From Tetracentron sinense (taxonomy: Eukaryota > Streptophyta > Magnoliopsida > Trochodendrales > Trochodendraceae), in the NCBI GenBank assembly GCA_015143295.1, contig CM026562.1, positions 16,272,041 through 16,336,040 of the forward strand: a stretch of 64,000 nucleotides of DNA, read 5' to 3'. Below are positions 47,611 through 58,925 of this stretch, piece after piece. The position numbers and the translations under genes were made by a program. Below the pieces are notes generated by a model, which made no database searches, was not told the DNA's origin, and worked only from the letters and a program-made list of their open reading frames with translations. The first letter of the stretch is position 1; every line of letters starts with the position of its first letter.

Positions 47611-48361
47611 TATAAGCACCCAATTTTTACACCCCTTTCTTAACTATGGTTAAAATCTTTTAACCATGGTTACGTCTAACCAAGTCCCCTTAACCCTAGG
47701 ACAACCTTAGTTAAACCCCTAGTCAAAACCCTGGGTAAATCTTTAGTCAAACCTAGGCCTAACCCTACGTAAACCCCTAATTAACCCTAGGACCAACCAT
47801 AGTTAACCATAGGAAAAAACCTAGCTAAACCTAGGTCTAACCCTAAGTCGAAACCTTAGCTAAACCTTGGCTAAACCCTAGTCAAACACTAGGTCAACCC
47901 CAAAGCCTTCTGGCCCAAAACCCTAAGCCCTTAGGGCTTAAAGCCTAGCCAAGCCCTTAGGGCTCAAAAACTTTTAAAACTCGGCGTGGGCCCAAAAATT
48001 CAAAAAACCACCCCCATACCGCGTGCATGAATGGACCAGGCCCCTTCTGGGTAAATCCAGGTGTTCTCTGTTCCAACCTCTGTGGCCCCCACCTGAGCAA
48101 GCCCTGGTCAATTCCATGGCATGGGCTAGACTCCTAGGCCCTTCCTAAGATTACCTTGGTCCTTCCCGGGTAACCCCCTCTGCCTAACCATGGTTCAAAT
48201 ACAAAAAAAAAAAGACCAAAATGGCCGTAGTTATTCAACCACCATTCTTAAACTTCCATTACAGGTGAAACAGGCCACTACGAGCCCACTTTGGAGCCCA
48301 GTCAAGGGCTCACCACAGGCCCAGGACACGTCGCAAACTTCCCTTAACCTTACCTGAGAGT
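47611..48361. mobile_element. Second, truncated copy of the 43600 LTR
   Basis: Starts TATAAGCACCCAATTTTTACA at exactly the same place in the cassette arm as the first copy, matches it for about 750 bp and stops near 48361. The shared junction shows that it was duplicated with its flank rather than inserted independently. Confidence 0.75.
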
Positions 48362-48520
48362 GTCACCAGATCTAAAACATTGTCAATTCAAGTGAAATAT
48401 CTTTGAAGCAATTGATGGCTTGACTTGGATTTGGGTGGCTTGTTAAAGCCAATAAAAAAGTGAAACACTAACATGTGTGTCCTTTTTTCTACCCCCCACA
48501 TTAATTCTTACCATTGTCTA

Positions 48521-50883
48521 TATACAACCCCGAAACTTTTCGTACATGTCTTGGTATGTGTGCTAAGGCATGTAGCCTATGTAATCTCAAATTCATGAAA
48601 TGGAAATTTGGAACTTTGAGAAAATTGTGTCAAGATTGTTATAATTAAGTTAATAAATTATTTAAGCACCTATACAAGCTTTAAAGAGACCCTAGTCATG
48701 TTTAGGAAAGGTCAAAAGAGAACTACTATCAGTTTAAGTAGTGAAATGGGTGAGAAAATGGGCTCAGGATCAAGTTTGCAGAGCAACCGATTGCTCGGTC
48801 CATTCAGCGATCGATCGGTCCAAAACCGATCGATCGGTAGCTATCGACTGGTCAAAAATTTTGTATGGAGAAATTTTCCAGAGAGCTTTTTTTGACCGAG
48901 AGCTCGGTCAAGAACACCGATCGATCGGTAATAACTACCGATCCCTGGGTCCCCCGTGTTTTGCAGAAATTTCAGTAAGGGTGTTTTCGTCTTTTGGGCG
49001 TTTCACTCTTGCCTATTAAGGCTTGCCCGAGCCTTTAGGGCTCATTCTCAACACTTAGAACATTTGGGAGCTAAGGAGAGAAGAGTAGGGTTTGATTTTT
49101 GAGAAGAAATCAAAGGGTTTGTGAACCCTAGATCACCTTAAGCTTGGATTGCTTCAAGATTCCGATTCAAGTACGCGAGGAGCAGTTTCTCCAAGCTAGG
49201 ACAGCATCTACACGGATGTTTTGGAAGGGGATTCTTTCCCTCATTTGTCAAGGTCGGTACCTTGTGCTACCCTCTTAGTTATAGGTTCTCTTTTCCTTTT
49301 TTATTCTTTATTTTCTCCCATTTATGACTATAAAATGAGTTGTAATGTGTGAATGAGATGAATGGATGGTTGTTGGATGTGAATGGGCGATTGGATGCCG
49401 TATGTATGGTTGTGATGAATGAAATGGGGAGGGCATTGTATCCATAATGAACAAACATGTATGATATGAGTATAACTCACCTAGAAAAGTGATTTAGGTT
49501 TAAATAAATAATGGACACACCCTATGCTTGATGAAATGCCAAGGTGAATAAAACGAAGGATAAATTAAGAAAATGCATGCTTAATTACTTATGAACTTGT
49601 TAGGGCTTATGATAGTGTGAGTTCTTGTTTTCCTTAAAATGTCATAAATGCTTATTGTTTAAATTGCGACATGCTATATATTGTGAAATCCCCAAATGTC
49701 ATATTTAAATTCCAATGCAAGTACGAGCACGATTCCACGAGCACGACATGCATGACATGATTTATCGTTGTTTTCAAGAACGAGATTTAGAGGTGGGGTA
49801 TATCCTACGATATGTTTCACTTCGCTTTTGGCAAGGACAAGACATGCATCTCATAAAGAAGGGTCTCCCTTCCCTCGCATGAGCATTTAGGAAGAAGGGT
49901 CTCCCTTCACTCGCAAGTAGTTTACTTTTCCGAGCAAGCAAGCATGACATGACATGACATGGGTATTTAGGAAGAAGGGTCTCCCTTCCCTCACAAGTAG
50001 TTTACTTTCTGAGCAAGTATGATGGCATGGCATGACAAGCATGAGCATTTAGGAAGAAGGGTCTCCATTCCCTCACAAGTAGTTTACTTTCCGAGCAAGT
50101 ATGATGACATGGCATGACAAGCATGAACATTCTAGGAAGAAGGGTCTCCCTTCCCTCACAAGTAGTTTACTTTCCGAGCATGCAGCATGATACAAGCATG
50201 ACACGCATGACACAATAGACAAGTTTTCAATCACGAAAAGGGTAAGTGCAGTCAAGTCAAGTGCACTATGTTTTCAAGGTTTTATCGATTTTTATAAAAT
50301 GCAAGCATGATTATAAATTGTTTTATTTCCTTGTTCTGATATTAATTGTTCCTGCTTTATATATGTGAACTGCTTCCTGCTTCCTATACTACTATGGTTT
50401 TGCTATGACTGTTAGTTAGTATTTGGTACACGCTGAGTATTCCATACACAGCCGTACTTCTTATGTCGGCAGGTGATAGCGGAGCTATTGCTCCGTTTGA
50501 TGTCTGTGCTCCTGGGCCATGGGTGGAGGAGTACGTTATGGAGTCTGTGGAGGAACCTCCGGTAGAGGGCTACCATTAGGTGGTGGTAGATTCTGAGTGA
50601 GTGAGCTGTGGGTGAGTTGAGAGAGATATATTCATGTATTTTGGCGGGCCTGTCCGCACATTTTTTTGTGTATTTTCTTTTTTATAACTTGGATCAATTG
50701 TATATACATAGAAGTTTGGTTAAGTCTTCTGCTGTGTTATGTTAAGTATGTTTCCGTTGTTTATATCCTCTTTGTATATGCTCCGTGGATTTTTGCAGGA
50801 TGGTTTGTCTAGCAAGTCATGTAAGTCATGATTAGTCGTCCAAAGTTCACTCTAACTCATCGGGTGGGTTTTGGGTCGTGACA
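48521..50883 (+). repeat. 5' LTR
   Basis: 2363 bp, aligned throughout with the 3' LTR. It starts TATACAACCCC, where the 3' copy starts TGTAGAACCCT, so the terminal TG is mutated. It ends GTCGTGACA. Compared with the 3' LTR it lacks a ~19-bp palindromic block near 48920 and a ~15-bp block near 49090. It contains the CGATCGATCGG cluster (48787-48950) and the GAAGGGTCTCCCTTCC tandem array (49857-50175). Confidence 0.88.
49857..50175. repeat. Tandem array in 5' LTR
   Basis: Five copies of 'GAAGAAGGGTCTCCCTTCCCTC(A/G)CAAGTAGTTTACTTTCCGAGCAAG', mostly about 80 bp apart. The core AAGGGTCTCCCTT is a near-palindrome. The same array is in the 3' LTR at 57388-57700. Confidence 0.85.
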
Positions 50884-50888
50884 AGAAG

Positions 50889-50900
50889 TGGTATCAGAGC
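50889..50900 (+). other. Primer-binding site (tRNA-Met initiator)
   Basis: TGGTATCAGAGC starts 5 nt after the 5' LTR. This is the usual PBS of plant Ty3/gypsy and copia elements. Confidence 0.9.
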
Positions 50901-51226
50901 TTAGGCTTTAGGTCTCTAGGGTCACTTAGAATCTAATACCACGGCTTGACAAGAGTATATGCCCGGAAACAAGTTAGGAAGGAAGTAAGTCGGAAGCGAG
51001 TCGTGTTCCAAGTGTAAGACTAAACTTTAGTCTTAGTTTGAAATGATGGTATCAACCAAGTACGGGTCTTAGAGACACTAGAACACCAAAGTATAATATT
51101 ATAAATACACCGATGGTTGTGATGCGATGTATATTAGTATTGTACAATTAATACAAATTGAATTATTGTGCAGTGGAACTGTGATAATTAGACTCATGTG
51201 GTACTATTGTTCTCAGGACTTTAGTC

Positions 51227-52366
51227 ATGAGGCGGGGCACACGGGGTCGTGGGCCACACACTAGAGCTTCCTCTTCTTCACGAGATGAGGATGAGCAATT
51301 GGACCTCTCCCAAGTTTTAGACTCTATTGCTGAGACTTTCGCCATCCTGGCGGCTCGGCAAACTATACCATCATCAGCGGTACCTACTCCACCGCCCGCA
51401 GCTCCAGTACATCGTACAGCTGGAGTCGAGGCATTCAGGAGATTGAGGCCTCCATCCTTCCGTGGGAGTGTGGATCCTCTTGCTGCGGAGGCTTGGATCC
51501 TCCAAGTAGAGAAGATATTTACGGTTCTCTCTCTGACAGAGGAAGAGAAAGTAGCATGGGCTGTATTCATGCTAGAGGGTGAAGCCCGCCATTGGTGGTT
51601 GTCCACATTGAGGACGCGAGATTTGACCATACAAGGTCAACCTTGGACTTGGGAGGAGTTCAAGGACACTTTTTATGAGAAGTACTTTCCTGTTGGAGCA
51701 CGAGAAAAGAAGGAAAGAGAGTTCATCAACCTGGAGCAAGGTTCGATGACTGTGGCCGCTTATGAGGCTAAGTTCTCGTAGCTATCACGCTTCGCGACTC
51801 ACATGGTTGCCACCGAGGCAATGAAGGCAAGAAGGTTTGAGCAAGGGCTCAAGGATGTTATTATGGAGAAGGTTTCGGTTTTCAGACATGCTACCTACCC
51901 TGAGGTAGTAGACAAGGCCTTATTGGTCGAGGCCAATTCTAAAGCGGTGTCTAAGAAGAGGGAGTTGGTGAGGGGCCAACCTAGTAGTTCAGCACCTCTA
52001 GAGAGGCGGGCTCGTACCGGCCCTTATCAGTATGCGTGACCAGCACCACCGATGAGGCCATCTTATGCGCCTCCAGCTTCACGGTCGTATGTGCCTCAGG
52101 CACCGCAACCTCAGGCTCTTCCGGCCCCACGGCCAGTGGCACCTCAGGTAGCGAGGTACGCTTCACCTCCGGCCCCTCCGACTTACACATATGAGGTCTG
52201 CACTTCATGTGGCCGAAGGCATCAGGCAGGAGATTGCCGAAGAGCATCGAGTGGATGTTATCATTGCGGTCGCCAGGGCCATATGATCAGAGATTGCCCT
52301 ACTCGACATTTACCAGGCCAGTCTCAGGGGATTAGGCCCCCAGCACGCCCAACAGGATCACACTAG
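51227..52366 (+). pseudogene. gag: gag (capsid and CCHC nucleocapsid), interrupted
   Basis: Starts at the ATG at 51227 with an Arg/Gly-rich N-terminus. A retrotransposon gag domain follows (PPSFRGSVDPLAAEAWI through FYEKYFP). A TAG at 51779 falls where the family has Gln before LSRF. The frame resumes (MVATEAMKARRFEQGL) and has a second stop, TGA at 52037-52039. The last part is Pro/Ala-rich with a CCHC zinc knuckle CYHCGRQGHMIRDC at about 52257. Gag forms the virus-like particle and packages RNA. Both stops are single-base changes of the C-to-T kind. Confidence 0.85.
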
Positions 52367-52530
52367 GCGTCATCTCAGCCTGCACGTTCTGCACCTCCGC
52401 CTTGCCAGGCGAACCAGGGGCAAGTTTTTGCCTTGACAGAGGGTGATGCACTTGCATCTGATGATGCAGTGCAAGGTACGCGTTTAGTGTTATTCTTTTA
52501 ACTGCGATTTCATGTTATGCCTTATTCCTT

Positions 52531-53055
52531 GTGTATGTATGTGGCGTGCTATATATCTGTCTACTTATATACATGATGTTAATGCATGGATTGACTGAGT
52601 TAGCAAAAATTTCAGGAACCTTACTAGTCAATGAGTGCTTGACTCGAGTGTTGATTGATACCGGGTCTACTCATTCGTTTATCTCGTCGAGTTTTTCAGA
52701 AGGCTTTTCTGTGGAGCCTAGTCAGCTAGAACCGGAGTTAGCCATTTCGACTCCTCTCGGCAAGACAGTATTGGTGGATAAAGTGTATAGAAACAGTGTG
52801 GTTCAAGTGGGGAGCCACGAGTTGGCGATTGATCTAATCGTTCTCAGATTTCAAGATTTTGATGTTATATTGGGAATGGATTGGTTAGCAGCGCATCACG
52901 GGTATGTAGCTTGCTTTGAGAAGATGGTACTCTTCCGGTCAGTGGAAGGCAAGTCATTTCATTTTCAGGGGTTGACAAGTAGAGATATTGCCTGTTTTGC
53001 GGCGTTGAGCCTAGCGAACCCCGAGGCAAAGGACTTTTCGACTAATCAGTCGTGA
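52531..53055 (+). pseudogene. Aspartic protease region
   Basis: A 174-codon frame with LIDTGSTHSFIS; the catalytic DTG codons are at 52657-52665. A second conserved stretch, DVILGMDWLAAH, follows about 70 residues later. The protease cuts the gag-pol precursor. The ATG at 52531 only opens the frame and is not the natural start, because the protein is part of a polyprotein. A TGA at 53053-53055 breaks the link to reverse transcriptase. Confidence 0.85.
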
Positions 53056-53815
53056 GTGAATTCCTGGATGTATTTTCAGAGGAGTTGCCGGGATTGTCTC
53101 TAGACAGGGAGATTGAGTTTGTGATTGAGTTTGCACCAGGCACAGCTCCTATTTTCAGAGCTCCATATAGAATGGCCCCGATTGAACTTAAGGAGTTGAA
53201 GACTTAGTTGGAGGGGGCAAGGCCTTGGTTTCATTCGACCAAGTGTCTCACCGTGGGGTGCCCCGGTGTTATTTGTTAAAAAGAAGGATGGCTCGATGCG
53301 GATGTGCGTCGATTATCGGTAATTGAACAAAGTCACTATAAAGAATAGGTACCCATTGCCTAGGATTGATGACTTGTTCGATCAGTTGAAAGGAGCGAGA
53401 TTTTTCTCAAAGATAGATCTTCGATCGGGCTATCACCAGTTGAAGATTAAGGCGGAAGATATTCCCAAAACTGCTTTCCGGACTCGATACGGACACTATG
53501 AGTTCTTGGTGATGCCTTTTGGTCTCACGAAGCGCTGACAGCCTTTACGGATTTGATGAACCGGGTGTTCTAGCCATGTCTTGATCGATGTGTGATCGTG
53601 TTTATCGATGACATCTTGATATATTCCCAGACATGGGAAGATCACATGCGAGACCTTTGTCTTGCTTTGGAAATGCTGAGAGAGCACAAGCTGTACGCCA
53701 AACTTAGCAAGTGTGAGTTTTGGTTGGAAGATGTGACATTCCTAGGCCACGTTGTATCCGCGAAAGGCATTTTGGTAGATCCGAAGAAGATAGAGGCAAT
53801 CATGAGTTAGGCGAG
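53056..53815 (+). pseudogene. Reverse transcriptase, fragmented
   Basis: Recognisable blocks: [14 protein letters not shown]-like text (shifted near 53210-53270), MCVDYR before a TAA at 53322-53324, [31 protein letters not shown], then a frameshift at about 53530, and the catalytic FIDDIL at 53601-53618. Stops also occur at 53206 and near 53571. RT copies the RNA into DNA. The active-site Asp pair is present, but the frame is not continuous. Confidence 0.85.
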
Positions 53816-54543
53816 GCCTAAGACTGTCATAGAGATACGCAGTTTCCTTGGGTTGGCAGGCTACTACAGGAGATTCATAGAGGGTTTCTCTAGCCTTGCA
53901 GCACCGCTCACTTATTTGAAAAGGAAGAACGCCAAGTTTGTATGGAGTGATAAGTGCGAGATCAGTTTCACGAAACTGAAGAAGAGGCTTACCACAGCCC
54001 CTGTCCTTACAGTGCCATCCGGACATATTGGGTATGAGGTGTATAGTGATGCTTCACATGTCGGACTTGGGTGTGTGCTCATGCAACACAAGAAGGTCAT
54101 TGCCTATGCATCAAGACAATTGAAGGAGCATGAAAAGAATTACCCCACGCATAACTTGGAATTTGCCGCAGTCGTGTTTGCACTCAAGATTTGACGACAT
54201 TACCTCTACGGGGTGGAATTCTATGTGTATACGGATCACAAGAGCCTCAAGTATCTCTTTTCCCAAAAGGAGCTGAATCTAAGGCAACGGCGTTGGATGA
54301 AATTTTTGAAAGACAATGATTGCACCATCCAATACCACCCGGGCAAAGCAAACATTGTAGCGGTCGACTTGAGTAGAAGACCCCCGGGGTTATTAGCACA
54401 CATGTTAGTGCAGGAATGGAGACTACTAGAAGATTTGGCAAATCTGGACATCAGTGTGAATTATACGGTTCGCGGTCCCGTTTTGGCAAATGTCACAGTT
54501 CGGCCATACATTGTAGATTTGATCCAAGAATACCAAGTCACGG
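53816..54543 (+). pseudogene. RT thumb and RNase H, interrupted
   Basis: Opens with [19 protein letters not shown] and continues to an RNase H core with [17 protein letters not shown] (first catalytic Asp), [12 protein letters not shown] (Glu) and [11 protein letters not shown] (Asp). A Trp-to-stop TGA lies at 54193-54195. The usually conserved GKANxVADALSR reads [15 protein letters not shown] at 53808-53810 separates this part from RT. RNase H removes the RNA strand during reverse transcription. Confidence 0.85.
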
Positions 54544-55368
54544 ATGCTGAATTGTTGGCTTAACGGGACAAGGAAGTTACCAAGGGTAGTAAAGACTTTT
54601 CTCACTAGTCGAGGTGTTATTACGTTTAAAGGAAGACTGTGTATTCCGGCCAACACAGATCTTCGACGAGAGATTATGGATGAAGCCCACCGGGCAAAGT
54701 ACACGGTGCATCCAGGGGGTACAAAGATGTACCGCAACCTCAAGAGTCACTTTTGGCGACGGAATATGAAGAGGGATGTTGTGGAATATGTGGCACGGTG
54801 TTTGGTGTGCCAGCAGGTGAAAGCAGAGCACATGCGGCCTGCAGGTCTATTACAGTCTCTTCCTATTCCTGAGTGGAAATGGGAGCACATATCCATGGAC
54901 TTCATTGTTGGGTTGCCAAAGACGGCAAAGAACTCAGATGCGATATAGGTTGTGGTGGATCGTTTGACAAAGTCCGCGCATTTCTTACCCTACCGGACTA
55001 CGTTCAATTCTAGCCAATTGGCTATGCTATATATCAAGGAAGTTGTTAGGCTACACGGGGTGCTAGTTAGTATTGTGTTGGATCAGGATCCGAGATTCAC
55101 GTCCAGGTTCTGGAAGAGTTTTCAGAATGCTATGGGCTCCCGACTCGATTTCAACACCGCTTTTCATCCACAAACGGATGGACAAACCGAGAGGGTGAAC
55201 CAAGTCATCAAAGACATGCTTCGAGCTTGTATGCTGGATTTCAAAGGCAGTTGGGAACAGCACTTGCCTTTGGTGGAATTCGCCTATAACAATAGCTATC
55301 AGGCGAGCATCCAAATGACACCATTTGAGGCCTTATATGGGCGAAGCTACACCTCTCTACTGGGATGA
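54544..55368 (+). pseudogene. Integrase zinc-binding and catalytic core, interrupted
   Basis: The HHCC zinc domain (EAHRAKYTVHPGGTKMY with CLVCQQVK) is followed by the D-D-E core: SMDFIVGLP (54895 on), VLDQDPRFTS where the family has SDRDPRF, and FHPQTDGQTERVNQ with the catalytic Glu near 55188. A Trp codon has become TAG at 54946-54948. The frame ends at 55368 and continues in another frame, so there is an indel near 55330-55350. Integrase inserts the cDNA. Confidence 0.88.
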
Positions 55369-55930
55369 GGTAGGAGAAAGAAAGGTGTTAGGTCCGGAGT
55401 TGATCGAGCAAACTGCGAGTATAGTCAAGATCACCCGGGATCGGTTGAAAAACGCCCAACATCGTCAAAAGAGCTATGCGGACACGCGCCGTAGGGGCTT
55501 GGAATTCCAGGTTGGGGATCAAGTCCTTGTAAAAGTATCTCCTAGCAAAGGGATCATGAGATTTGGCAGGCGAGGCAAGCTTAGTCCTCGGTATGTTGGC
55601 CCGTTCGAGATTATTACGCGAGTTGGTGAAGTTGCTTACCAGGTAGCGCTTCCACCTCACATAGCCGCGGTTCACAACGTTTTCCATGTGTCTATGCTTC
55701 GGAAATACATTGCCGACCCTTCGCATGTCATAGACTTGGAATCGTTGGAAATTCAAGAGGATCTCATTTTAGTTGAGAGGCCGGTTCATATATTGGATCG
55801 GAGAGATCAAGTCATTCGCAACAAAACGATTCCGTTGGTTCTCGTGCAGTGGCAACATCATGCTCGAGAAGAGTCTACGTGGGAGCGAGAGGCCGAAGTC
55901 AAAGCGAAGTATCTCGAGTTGTTTGAATAG
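55325..55930 (+). pseudogene. Integrase C-terminus with chromodomain
   Basis: A 201-codon open frame: the GPxL..T linker, an SH3-like GDQVLVKVSP..GIMRFGRRGKLSPRYVGPFE block, VFHVSMLRKY, and a chromodomain-like end (VHILDRRDQVIRNK, LVQWQHH, ESTWEREAEV). It lacks internal stops. Chromodomains guide chromovirus integration into particular chromatin. The ATG at 55325 is only the first Met in frame. Confidence 0.85.
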
Positions 55931-56002
55931 GCTTGTATATGACTTGTAATTTTGTTTGGTTTGTAATGCATGTGTCCAAATTTTGAGGACGAAATTTTTA
56001 TA

Positions 56003-56013
56003 AGGGGGGAGGA
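56003..56013 (+). other. Polypurine tract
   Basis: AGGGGGGAGGA lies directly before the 3' LTR, the primer site for plus-strand DNA synthesis. Confidence 0.85.
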
Positions 56014-58409
56014 TGTAGAACCCTGGAACTTTTCGTACATGTCTTGGTATGTGTACCAAGGCATGTAGCCTATGTAATCTCAAATTCATGAAATGAAAAT
56101 TTGGAACTTTGAGAAAATTGAGTCAAGAATGTTATAATTAAGTTAATAAATTATTTAAGCACCTATACAAGCTTTAAAGAGACCCTAGTCATGTTTAGGA
56201 AAGGTCAAAAGAGAACTAGAATCAGTTTAAGTAGTGAAATGGATGAGAAAATGGGCTCAGGATCAAGTTTGTAGAGCAACCGATCGCTCGGTCCATTCAG
56301 CGATCGATCGGTCCACAACCGATCGATCGGTAGCTATCGACTGGTCAAAAATTTTGTATGGAGAAATTTTCCAGAGAACTTTTTTTGACCGAGAGCTCGG
56401 TCAAGAACACCGATCGCTCGGTAGGCAACCGATCGATCGGTAATAACCACCGATCGCTCGGTCCCCCGTGTTTTGCAGAAATTTCAGTAAAGGTGTTTTC
56501 GTCTTTTGGGCGTTTCACTCTTGCCTATTAAGGCTTGCCCGAGCCTTTAGGGCTCATTCTCAACACTTAGAACATTTGGGAGCTAAGGAGAGAAGAGAGG
56601 GGTTTTCCTAACCTAGGGTTTGATTTTTGAAACGAAATCAAAGGGTTTGTGAACCCTAGATCACCTCAAGCTTGGATTGCTTCAAGATTCCGGTTCAAGC
56701 AAGCGAGAAGCAGTTTCTCCAAGCTAGGGCAGCATCTACACGGACGTTTTGGAAGGGGAATCTTTCCCTCATTTGTCAAGGTCGGTACCTTGTGCTACCC
56801 TCTTAGTTATAGTTTCTCTTTTCCTTTTCTATTCTTTATTTTCTCCCATTTATGACACTATAAAATGAGTTGTAATGTGTGAATGAGATGAATAGATGGT
56901 TGTTGGATGTGAATGGGCGATTGGATGCCGTATGTATGGTTGTGATGAATGAAATGGGGAGGGCATTGTATCCATAATGAACAAATATGTATGATGTGAG
57001 TATAAGCCACCTAGAAAAGTATGATTTAGGTTTAAATAAATAATGGAGACACCCTATGCTTGATGAAATGCCAAGGTGAATAAAACGAAGGATAAATTAA
57101 GAAAATGCGTGCTTAATTACTTATGAACTTGTTAGGGTTTATGATAGTGTGAGTTCTTGTTTTCCTTAAAATGTCATAAATGCTTATTGTTTAAATTGCG
57201 ACATGCTATATATTGTGAAATCCCCAAATGCCATATTTAAATTCCAATGCAAGTATGCGCACGATTCCACGAGCACGGCATGCATGACATGATTTATCAT
57301 TATTTTTAAGAACGAGATTTAGAGGTGAGGCATATCCTATGATATGTTTCACTTCGCTTTTGGCAAGGACAAAACATACATCTCATAAAGAAGGGTCTCC
57401 CTTCCCTCGCATGAGCATTTAGGAAGAAGGGTCTCCCTTCCCTCGCAAGTAGTTTACTTTTCCGAGCAAGCATGACATGACATGACATGGGTATTTAGGA
57501 AGAAGGGTCTCCCTTCCCTCACAAGTAGTTTACTTTCCAAGCAAGCATGACATGACATGGGCATTTAGGAAGAAGGGTCTCCATTTCCTCACAAGTAGTT
57601 TACTTTCCAAGCAAGTATGATGGCATGACATGACAAGCATGAGCATTCTAGGAAGAAGGGTCTCCCTTCCCTCACAAGTAGTTTATTTTCCGAGCAAACA
57701 GCATGATACAAGCATGACACGCATGGCATGACACGCTTGACACGATAGACAAGTTGTCAATCACGAAAAGGGTAATTGCAGTCAAGTCAAGTGCACTATG
57801 TTTTCATAGTTTTATCGATTTTTATGAAATGCAAGCATGATTATAAATTGTTTTATTTCCTTGTTTTGATATTAATTGTTCCTACTTTATATATGTGAAC
57901 TGCTTCCTATACTACTATGGTTTTGCTATGACTGTTGGTTAGTATTTGGTACACGCTGAGTATTCCATGCTCAGCCGTACTTCTTATGTCGGCAGGTGAT
58001 AGCGGAGCTACTGCTCCATTTGATGTCTGTGCTCCTGGCCCATGGGTGGAGGAGGAGTTCGTTGAGGAGCCTGTGGAGGAATCTCCGGTAGAGGGCTACC
58101 ATTAGGTGGTGGTAGATTCTGAGTGAGTGAGCTGTGGGTGAGTTGAGAGAGATATATTCATGTATTTTGGCGGGCCTGTCCGCACTTTTTTTTGTGTATT
58201 TTCTTTTGTATAACTTGGATCACTTGTATATACATAGAGGTTTGGTTAAGTCTTCCGCTGTGCTATGTTAAGTATGGTTCCGCTGTTTATATCCTCTTTG
58301 TATATGCTCCGTGGGTTTTTGCAGGATGGTTTGTCTAGCAAGTCATGTAAGTCATGATTAGTCGTCCGAAGTTCGCTCTAACTTCTAGGGTGGGTTTTGG
58401 GTCGCGACA
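56014..58409 (+). repeat. 3' LTR
   Basis: 2396 bp, TGTAGAACCCTGG..GTCGCGACA. It keeps the palindromic blocks lost from the 5' copy (56278-56465) and the tandem array (57388-57700). Confidence 0.9.
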
Positions 58410-58414
58410 GTCTA

Positions 58415-58925
58415 TCAACAAAGTAGTACACCTATGAGGGACCACGTTTCAACCTCAAGCCAACAAAGAGAAATAAAACATTAACGTTTCTAATCTTCCT
58501 TTCTTTAACCATACGATCTTCTATCTTCTTCACTTCCTCATGGATAAGCAATGTAGCATTATAAGGACCCCAATCGAGAGCTCTCTCAGTACACCAACAA
58601 TACTCCTGATTCCCAGAAGAAAACCGTAGCACTGTCGCAGGCGATGAATTTGACAGGTCGTTGGTTGCTGATGCGTCTAAGCGGAAATTCAAAAACTAAG
58701 GGTCGGTGAATACCAATAGGGGATGGAGGTTACCAGATGAGGAAGCCAGCGACGACCAGGATACAACTAATTGGAAAAAAAACTGATTCACGCATGCCTA
58801 TGATGCTCTGACTTATTACATAAGACCAGTTAGCTAGCCTGATTGTTCATTGACGATGCTCTAAGCTCCATTACTAGCTCCAATGGCCAACCAAATCAAC
58901 TCCTCTTCGTGGCTCTAATACAAAT
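58415..58925 (-). pseudogene. Possible copia leader/gag remnant
   Basis: Lies downstream, on the minus strand, of the copia PBS-like site at 58912-58923. A minus frame (58432-58692) is open for 86 codons, but I could not match it to a gag domain. The complete Ty3/gypsy element landed at its left edge. Confidence 0.3.

Larger units (their letters stand above)
48521..58409 (+). mobile_element. Complete Ty3/gypsy chromovirus-type retrotransposon, 9889 bp
   Basis: Has two LTRs (48521-50883, 56014-58409), a PBS for initiator tRNA-Met, the gag-PR-RT-RNaseH-IN order, a C-terminal chromodomain, a polypurine tract and a perfect 5-bp duplication GTCTA (48516-48520, 58410-58414). IN after RT/RNaseH makes it Ty3/gypsy. 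The chromodomain, a single gag-pol region and LTRs over 2 kb fit the Tekay/Del clade of plant chromoviruses. The coding region has many stops and shifts, so this copy cannot make its own proteins, although its LTRs and priming sites are largely preserved. Confidence 0.88.

Noticed and set aside
49857-50175. CRISPR-like array of spaced repeats
   Set aside because: Spacers are themselves similar, repeat units are longer than CRISPR repeats, the array lies in an LTR and the genome is a plant's.
48521-58409. Integrated pararetrovirus (caulimovirid)
   Set aside because: Integrase, LTRs, PPT and a 5-bp target duplication are present and no movement protein is seen, so it is an LTR retrotransposon.
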